Assembly: GCF_010183535.1 (NCBI RefSeq)
Contig: NC_071328.1
Span: 1,364,001-1,428,000 of the forward strand
DNA length: 64,000 nt
Reading direction: 5' to 3'
Source of the DNA: Caenorhabditis remanei
Lineage: Eukaryota > Nematoda > Chromadorea > Rhabditida > Rhabditidae
The position numbers were made by a program, and so were the translations under genes. Below, piece after piece: positions 58,401-64,000 of the stretch. The notes below the pieces were generated by a model that saw only the letters and a program-made list of their open reading frames with translations, was not told the origin of the DNA and did not search any database. Position 1 is the stretch's first letter. Every line of letters begins with the position of its first letter.

Positions 58401-60228
58401 GTGAAACTTTAAAACATCAAAAATCAGTGGAAAATCACTAAATTTGACGATTTGTGATCGAATTTCCCAACTTTTTCACGCGTTTTTGAATATTTTAGAC
58501 CAAAAATCTTGAAATTTTCAAATATATCCTTACCAGTTTCATTATCCATAGCGAGATAGGCGACATCTATACCGGGTACATCTCTCTGTTTCACTTGTTC
58601 TCTCCGTTTCGACCATCGTTTATCCGGCGACTCTTCTAGGATCTGCAAGGAAATGAATTGATGAACTTTATTGGGAAAAATCGAAGAATTTGAATGAAAA
58701 CCACAAATTTACAAATATCCAAACTAACAGACACATAAAACTCAAAAAAAAACACGGAAAATTTGCGTTTTGAGGGTTGGAAACTCAAAAAACTCGGGTT
58801 TCGGACATTTTAAATTCCAATTTTTGCTTTCTTTTGCTGTAAATCCAAGGTTCGGGTTCAATATATCGAAACATTGAGCGTTAACATGGTAAAAACCATA
58901 CTTGCAACGGGCCGGGCCGGGCCGTGACGAGAATTTCCAAGGCCCGGCCCGGGCCGGCCCGGCCCGGCTGAAAAATTTGAACTGAAATTTTGAACGAAAT
59001 TTTGAATTTTTTTGAATTTTTTCCCAAAAATGTCGAATTTTTGACTATACTTCAGAATTCAATCAAAAGATAGTTATGCATCAAAAAATTGATATTTTTA
59101 ATGTAAAATTTCAAAAAATTTCAAAAAATTTGGTAAAAAATAGGTACCTTTTTTTGAAGCCGGGCCTTCGGGCCGGGCCGGGCCTTCGGGCCTTGCCGGG
59201 CCGGGCCTTAAATTTGCAAGTATGGTAAAAACGAGGTTGCGATCATATTTTACCGGGTTTTCATCCAAATTTCGCGATAACTTCGATTAAAACGTGATTT
59301 TTCTTTAAAGTATAAAATTTTAAAGGATAAACTTGAAATTGTTTCATTTTCGTAATTTCTTGAAGCAGAAACCCTATTTTTCAAAACTTTTAATGAAGAA
59401 AACTCTATCTTCGATCAAAACTTTGAAAATCTCATATTTCTAAGCAGAAAACAGATATATAACGGATTAAAAAAACAGGAGGCATGCATCTGAGAAAAGA
59501 AAGTTTAGAATTTTTACCGAAAATGTGAACATTTTTTGATGGGTTTTCAGAATTTTTTTCTAATTCTGAATGATAGCAAAAAATTTGACATTTTCGCGAA
59601 TAAATTAACCAATTTTCAAAAAAATGTGAATTTTGGCGACAGTTATCCTGGCCTTCGGGCCGGAAGTTTTTAAGCGTAAATTCGCTGCTTTTGAATGAAA
59701 AAAAGAAAAGAAATCAGCATTTTTACAACTTTTTTCGTGTAAAAACAGACTTTTTGATGTTTTTCCCATTCCTTTTATTATTTTTCGCCAATTTTCTCCT
59801 ACTTTCACATTCCCCGACAAACATAAATACAAAAAATACGCTGTTTTCAATTCCCTGGTGGTTTTTAACACCACCTCCAAAAATTTCCGATTTTCAACTG
59901 AATTCCTGCGATTTTTGGCAATTTTTTTTGTTGATATTTTCAACCTAATTCTCTCAATATTCAGTATTATTTCCATCCAAATTTCAAATTCCGCTATTTT
60001 CAACGCATTTTTGAAGGGTTTATGTGAAAAAAATCGAAATTTTCTGCGGTTTTTTCGGCATTTTTTCACATTTTTACAGGTAATTTCCCCAATATTCAAT
60101 ATAATTTGCATCCAAATTTCAAATTCTGTCACCTCTTCAGCGGCATCAGCATCCGAATCACTCGCATCCACATCATCACTCGGTCCACCCTTCCCGGCCG
60201 CCGCTCTCTCCTCACCAGAGCTGACCAT
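43404..60228 (-). CDS. NRBP: Nuclear receptor-binding protein (NRBP) pseudokinase
   Basis: Thirteen exons: 60228-60133, 58642-58534, 57697-57534, 57478-57389, 56116-55981, 49716-49633, 49149-48896, 48290-48192, 47266-47102, 47051-46552, 46038-45915, 44678-44572, 43644-43404. All are in phase and encode 722 aa. The whole chain aligns by eye with human NRBP1: ILEESPDKRW, VVWNEVQFSERKNF, FITEYMSSGS, IIHGNLTCNT, IAPEYE, RPSARELLFH, FLDDVRNGIYPLTAF, LLLEDQMHRQL. Catalytic residues are missing as in the family: Asn replaces the VAIK lysine, HGN replaces HRD and IGC replaces DFG. A Ser/Thr-rich insert (exon 10) and a Ser/Pro-rich tail (exon 13) are longer than in human. It is a scaffold acting in trafficking and ubiquitin-related signalling (family knowledge). 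Intron 5 is 6.3 kb and full of repeats. Confidence 0.92.
43680..44560. repeat. Array of ggcctaac...ctaggcca blocks in NRBP intron 12
   Basis: About ten irregular units of 40-60 bp made of 'ggcctaactttccaaattttg' and 'tttctaggccac' words. Similar ctaggccac/gtggcctag words occur in other introns (56695, 57235, 58045, 61610). Confidence 0.55.
44702..44925. repeat. Three tandem copies of a unit of about 80 bp
   Basis: 'gggcgatttttt.cg' and 'aaaggcacgccagtcgcgtt' repeat three times, with 'gcgctttgttggaatttgt' linking them. They lie just upstream of exon 12, inside NRBP intron 11. Confidence 0.65.
45259..45609. mobile_element. TTAA-type fold-back element (D2)
   Basis: Ends 'ttaaagggggactacggtat' and 'ataccgctgtccccctttaa'. 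Arms match D1 ('gaatcgactcagaattttgc', 'gttatgaggcctcaaagtg') with a shorter centre. It lies in NRBP intron 11. Confidence 0.8.
47318..47583. repeat. Tandem duplication, two units of about 133 bp
   Basis: 'cctaaaaacgcgcctacggcaccccag' through 'gcgccatcgacacgccag' is present twice in a row, almost identical. It lies in NRBP intron 8. Confidence 0.8.
47864..47888 (+). repeat. (GAA)n microsatellite
   Basis: About eight uninterrupted gaa units in NRBP intron 8. Confidence 0.8.
49853..49989. mobile_element. MITE with GCGCTCTACCG arms (M3)
   Basis: Begins 'ttagcacggcacgcttcatacaatcgcgctctaccg' and ends 'cggagcgcagttgtgtgaactgtgccgagctaa'. The TTAGC...GCTAA ends are clearest in this copy. It lies in NRBP intron 5. 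Confidence 0.75.
50036..50055. repeat. (TA)n microsatellite
   Basis: About ten ta units next to MITE M3 in NRBP intron 5. Confidence 0.75.
50056..52425. other. Middle of NRBP intron 5, no exon found
   Basis: Pyrimidine-rich and less AT-rich between 50300 and 51100, without a continuous frame. 51840-51960 has a fragment of the CATACTTGCAA family ('tgaatattatgagctga', 'gagttctatg'). 52100-52150 has two inverted GCGCTCCATTGA/TCAATGGAGCGC words. Nothing coding can be supported. Confidence 0.5.
52431..53722. mobile_element. Fold-back element enclosing a minisatellite
   Basis: Inverted arms of about 110-130 bp: left 'gattccgatac' through 'ttattgacgcatttatgctt' and 'gactcaaaatgagcctaggtggaagag', right the reverse complement 'ctcttccacctaggctcattttgagtc' through 'aagcataaatgtgtcaataa' to 'gtatcggtatctg'. 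Next to the inner ends both arms keep a 'gtagtcc' / 'ggactac' trace. The whole interior is the 54-bp tandem array. It lies in NRBP intron 5. Confidence 0.8.
52570..53465. repeat. Minisatellite, about 17 copies of a 52-54 bp unit
   Basis: The unit contains 'ctggggcgcctcggacgcg', 'tttttgagcataaaaatgtgg' and 'aaaaattcgaa'. Two main variants alternate: type A (gggGCGCCTCGGACG, gcataaaaatg) and type B (ggtGCGCCTTCGACG, gcaaaaaatg). Pairs such as B followed by a gcctcagacg variant occur twice (52634 and 52955), showing higher-order duplication. Because most units are 54 bp, several frames stay open on both strands; this is not evidence for coding. Confidence 0.9.
53983..54149 (-). pseudogene. Coding-like terminal exon inside the palindrome, 55 codons
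   Basis: Read on the minus strand after an acceptor (tttttctag|G), the stretch is open for 55 codons to a TAG, including LAKKYPNLLRTLGTIFDQ and RLFSGEHGLLIDARTSQRV. The composition is protein-like and unlike the surrounding AT-rich DNA. I do not recognise the family. The phase of its acceptor matches the donor of NRBP exon 5, so it could act as an alternative terminal exon cutting the protein before the activation segment. It may equally be a captured fragment of another gene. The mirrored copy at about 55801-55950 has an 11-bp deletion that shifts its frame. Confidence 0.45.
53991..55948. repeat. Giant palindrome, arms of about 945 bp, spacer of about 65 bp
   Basis: The left arm (53991 to about 54940) and right arm (about 55009-55948) are reverse complements with only scattered differences, for example gagGACTATGTTG versus gaaTTGCGGTG (mirrored) and one 11-bp deletion. 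The outer boundary is 'taagacgcac' / 'gtgcgtctta', only about 32 bp from the donor of NRBP exon 5. No terminal repeats or target duplication of a known transposon are visible. Confidence 0.85.
56276..56552. mobile_element. Diverged CATACTTGCAACGGGCCGGG fold-back (C8)
   Basis: Left end 'catacttgcaacgggccggg', right end 'gggccgatattttgcaagtatg', with gggccgggcc tracts on the right and an AT-rich centre. It lies in NRBP intron 4. Confidence 0.65.
56870..57300. repeat. Two short fold-backs built on ggcctagaaacccaaacag
   Basis: 56878-57025 and about 57210-57300 each contain inverted 'ctgtttgggtttctag' / 'ctagaaacccaaacag' text around 'agaccgttggcctag'. A third lies at 58005-58110 in intron 2. The first two are in NRBP intron 4. 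Confidence 0.6.
58898..59226. mobile_element. GGGCCGGGCC-rich fold-back (C9)
   Basis: Ends 'ccatacttgcaacgggccgg' and 'ggccttaaatttgcaagtatgg'. Both arms hold runs of ggcccggcc separated by an AT-rich centre of about 180 bp. It lies in NRBP intron 1. Confidence 0.65.
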
Positions 60229-63200
60229 TTCAGTCGGTCAAACTGATGATCTAAATCTGATCTCCAATGTATTCCAGTTTTTTGACGAGAATGTGTCGAA
60301 GCGATAGGCGGAATGGAAATTCTGGAAATGAGAAAGAGTTTTTTAGAAAATGTTCGATTTTTTGCTGAAAAAAACTTTTTAGACTTTTTTCAGCCAAAAA
60401 TTACGTGAAAACACTATTTTTTAGAACATTTCTCGGGTTTACACGATTCTTTTCAGCATAAAAACATGGGAAAAATCTTAAAATTTAAAAAAAAAACTTT
60501 CAAAAAAATTTTTTTTTGAGAAATTAATATTCCAACTAATATTCGTTTTTAGGTCTAAAAACATCAAAAAGCTGCAAAAATTACGTTTTCCGAGTCGTTT
60601 TGAGGGTTTTTTGACTGAAAATCACTGAAAATTGTGAAAATATGGTTTTTTTTTTCGCAATTTTTGAGTTTTGTGCACAATATCATGATTTTTTTTGAGT
60701 ACTGATAGAAAAAGAACTCAAAATAACGCAAAAATTGTGTAAAAATCAAGTGTTTTCACCTTATTTTGAGAGGTTTTGGCTGAAAATTTTTTTTAAAAAG
60801 CTGAAAATTTTTGACTTTTTTTTCTCCGAAATTTTTAGATTTTCAATTTTAAAAAACCCTGGAAAAACGATGTTCTTCATGTTTTCGTGATTTTTCTTCT
60901 CAAAACTAAGCAAAAATGTGCTAAAAATCAGGAATTTCAACAAAAATTTTTTTTTGTTTAAAAAATAAAAATTTCCGATTTTCAGCAGAATGTTTTTTTT
61001 GAAAACTCAAATATTCTTTACATTACATTTTTACACTACTTTTTTGCAATATATTCTATGAAAATAATCTGAAAATTTTAAAAACGGCACAAAATTCAAA
61101 AATTTCAAAAAAAAAAAATTTTTTCGAATTAAAAAAAACCGATTTTCAGTCAAAAATCAGCCAAAAATACAGTATTTTTCAGTCAATATTCTGCGATTTC
61201 CAGCTGTGTCTCTCTGTGTGTGTGTCACATGAGCTCTCCTCATGATCTGAGTGGGCGGAGCCTAGTCAGCCGGGGTGAGGTCGACGACGGGGGGACGGGG
61301 GGTGTCAACATTTCAAAAGACTCGAATGACTCACCGAAATGGGGGAAAAATGAAGAGAAAAAGACTGAACAACTGGAATAAAATATCGATTGATTTCAGT
61401 GTTTTTCTATTCGGGGGGATTCTGATCTTCTAATTTTTCTTGTTTTTATACGTTGATTCCAATCGACCCCGATATATTTCTGCAAAAAAACATGAATTTT
61501 AACGAGAAATTCGGTTTCAGAGCGAAAAATTCAAAAAAAAGGAGGAAAATTGAGAAAAAACGAGCGAAAATAGTGGAAAACGGGTGATGGCCGTGGAACG
61601 GTGGCCTAGAAACACAATTTCTGGAAAACTAGGCCCCCAAGTCAAAAAACGTCAATTTTTCGGTTTTTCATGTTTAAAAAAAGTTTAAAACATGATTTTT
61701 GTGAGAGAAAACGAAAAACAACCCCATTTCTGAAAAAAAGGACGAATTTTGATAAGAAATGAGGTTTTAGAGCGAAAAATTTAGTAAAAACAAGTGATGG
61801 CCGAGGAATGATGGCCTAGAAACCCAAACTAGTCCGCCAATGTCAATTTTTCGGTTTCGCATTTCAAAATTTGCCTTTAAAAATGCGTTTTTGGGCAGGA
61901 AAAACCGATTTCTGACAATTTTTCGGAAAAAAAAAAACACAAAATGCGCGAAAATTCGTGGACTAGGCTCCCAAATTCCGAAAAATTAGGCCGCGATCGG
62001 AAAAAACTCGATTTTATATCGATTTTTGCGATGTTTGGTGTGTTTTTAATTAAAAAATGGCACCAAAAACGCAATTTTGAGTCAAAAATTCAACAAAAAC
62101 GGCAAAAATCAAATTAAACGGGAAAAATCGTGCGACGGCCGAGGAATGGTGGCCTAGAACCCCTAATCGGAGAAAACTGGGCCATTCGCGAAATTTTGAA
62201 AAAAAAAGGTTTTTGATCGATTTTTGCAATGTTTGGCATCAAAAAATCACTTTTTCAGCCGAAAAAAGGTGTTTTTAATTAAAAATCGTCAAAAATTCAT
62301 CAAAAAATGGCAAAATTGGGTGAAACAAAAGGTTGGGAGTAGAGACCATATGACAATATATACTTTTCTATTTTTTCACTTCTCACGCGGGACCCCCCAA
62401 GTGAGAAATAGTGTGCTCAGAGAGGAGAGAGCAGGGTTCTCTCTCCCGACGAGAGAGTGTGGAGAGTGGAGAGACGCAGAGAGGGAGAGAGTGATCAGCT
62501 GGTGACGGAGGGAGAGAGAGAGACACTGTGGGAATGGGAATGGACTGTGGGAACAAATCAGGAATATGCGCTCTAGTAAAAATGAGTAAAATTAGTAAAA
62601 TTAGCGCGAAATTCAAAAAATTTATCCGAAATTTTTTTTTGGTGCTGAAAATGAAAAAAAATCGCGAAAATTTGATGTAAAACGGTCAGAAATAGCCGAA
62701 TTTCCGGCTTGCCAAAGTAGTGTGCAAACGCGCTCTACTAGACTTTTCCGGTTTCGCGGGAAATTGAAATTATTTTCAAAATTCAGTTTATCTAGCGCGG
62801 CACAGTTCTGACAACCAAAAAAATGTCATTTTTTCTCTGCGTCTCTCAATTTCGCACACTATTTTCTCGCGGTTTCGGTAGAGCGCAGTTGTAAGAACTG
62901 TGGGGAGCTAATAGAAACAAATTTCGACTTTTTTTGCCTGAATCGATTTTATGAGTAATATTATAGTGTGTGAACACTACTTTTTTTTGCATTGCAAACA
63001 CAATAAAATGTAGTTTCTGTCTCTCTCTCGCGTAAATTTGTATATAAAATAATAAAAACGGCGGCACGATGATAATTCCGTGCGAGACAAAAGTTCTGGT
63101 CTGTGTTGCAAAAATCAAATACCAATTCGTTTTGATTGAACAGCTTTTGTCTTCGAAAAATGAGCAAAAAATGAGCAAAAATGTCGAAAAATTGATGGAA

Positions 63201-64000
63201 TTTGAGAAAATAATGCAAACGCGCTCTATTGGACTCGCGGAAAAAAAAAACGAAAATCGAAAAAATTTCAGATTTTTAAAGCGATTTTTGGAGATTTTAG
63301 AAGGAAAACTGGGGTTTTAAAGGGAAATTTTCGTGACATAGTGATTGCAAAACTGTTCGGAAGCCGGAAATTAATTAATTTTTAAAGAAAATTACTCGAA
63401 AAAAACGGAAAAAAATTTTTTCAGCGATTTTTGGAGTTTTCTGAATCGTTAATTATCTAATTATCAATTAAAATTCTAAGAAAATGTTAAACATCGATGT
63501 TTTTTCCGCTAAAATTCGAAAAAAACATCATTTTTCGACGAACATATGCACTTTTTTTCAAAAAAAAGCTTTCGAAACTATTATTAGATGAAATTTTTGG
63601 AAAAATCCGAGTAAACGGCTGCGAAAGTCCCGAAATCGCTGTGAAAAACAGTTTTAAAAATCAGTATTTAAGCCAGAAATGTTCTAAACAATCGTGTTCT
63701 CCAAAAATAAATCAGAACATTGAAAATTGCTCAAGAATCCGTTGAAATATAAAACTAAAAATCATTATTTTTGCCAACATTTTCAAAATTTTTTGAAATT
63801 TCAGTATAAAAGAGCTTAAATTTCCATATTAGCAGCCCACGCTTTCTTACAACTGCGCTCCACCGCAAACGAGAGAGTATCGGCAAGAGAGACGCAGAGT
63901 TTTTTCTTTTTTTCTGGCGCCAACACAGATTTTCACCGTTTTTGATCTATGTTCACAAGTTTCAATTAAAAATTTTCCAATTTCCGAGAGAAAATTATGC
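60229..64000. other. Upstream flank of NRBP, no gene found
   Basis: 60310-61190 is AT-rich with no frame. 61200-61330 (tgtgtgtgtgtcacatgagctctcc, then ggcggagcc and a G-rich tract) and 62390-62530 (gagagag-rich) are the least AT-rich parts and could hold the promoter or a 5' non-coding exon. 61570-62200 repeats a 'gtggcctagaa...aactaggcc' block three times. 62794-62913 and 63829-63890 are copies of the GCGCTCTACCG MITE (the second one half). Confidence 0.5.

Noticed and set aside
59605..60132. Continuation of the NRBP first-exon frame to 207 codons
   Set aside because: After the gtgaca donor at 60132 the frame becomes Lys/Asn/Phe rich intron-like sequence, and the next family-matching exon joins in phase from the donor.

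Overview
The window looks like nuclear DNA of a Caenorhabditis-type nematode. It is AT-rich, its introns have tttcag acceptors and gtaagt/gtgagt donors, and it holds dense small fold-back repeats. Its proteins resemble UNC-14, GLR-3, NRBP and multi-Kunitz/lustrin proteins of C. elegans. From memory, unc-14 (K10D3.2), glr-3 (K10D3.1) and a Kunitz gene (K10D3.4) are neighbours in C. elegans, which fits the order here. The exact species cannot be told from the sequence.

Five protein-coding genes are supported, all on the minus strand. From left to right they are: the 5' end of a glr-3-like ionotropic glutamate receptor (3163-3821, continuing off the left edge); an unc-14 RUN-domain gene (4580-10707, 10 exons, 661 aa); a small Shisa-like single-pass membrane protein (17972-20606, 4 exons, 129 aa); a secreted multi-Kunitz/lustrin protein (34419-42886, 8 exons, 923 aa); and an NRBP pseudokinase (43404-60228, 13 exons, 722 aa). 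Every exon chain was built by hand from splice sites and stays in phase throughout. None has transcript support here.

The left 3 kb is the 3' part of an LTR retrotransposon lying antisense in an intron of the glutamate receptor gene. The regions 10.7-18.0 kb and 20.6-32.5 kb hold no gene that I can support. They are full of fold-back elements of several families: TA-flanked Tc1/mariner-like MITEs with CAGTACCG ends, elements with a GTTGACAACTTTTT core, elements starting CATACTTGCAA, TTAA-flanked elements, and a family carrying GCGCTCTACCG. The same families sit in the introns of all the genes.

The most unusual structures are: a 1.96 kb near-perfect palindrome in NRBP intron 5 that carries a coding-looking terminal exon in phase with the gene; next to it a fold-back element whose interior is a 17-copy, 54-bp minisatellite; fold-back elements whose two arms each carry tRNA-like A and B boxes; and a partial tandem duplication of the Kunitz gene's 3' end in which the two copies of the last exon differ only at synonymous sites. 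The genes show no common pathway. UNC-14 (axonal transport) and GLR-3 (receptor) are both neuronal in C. elegans, but that link is from known biology, not from this DNA.
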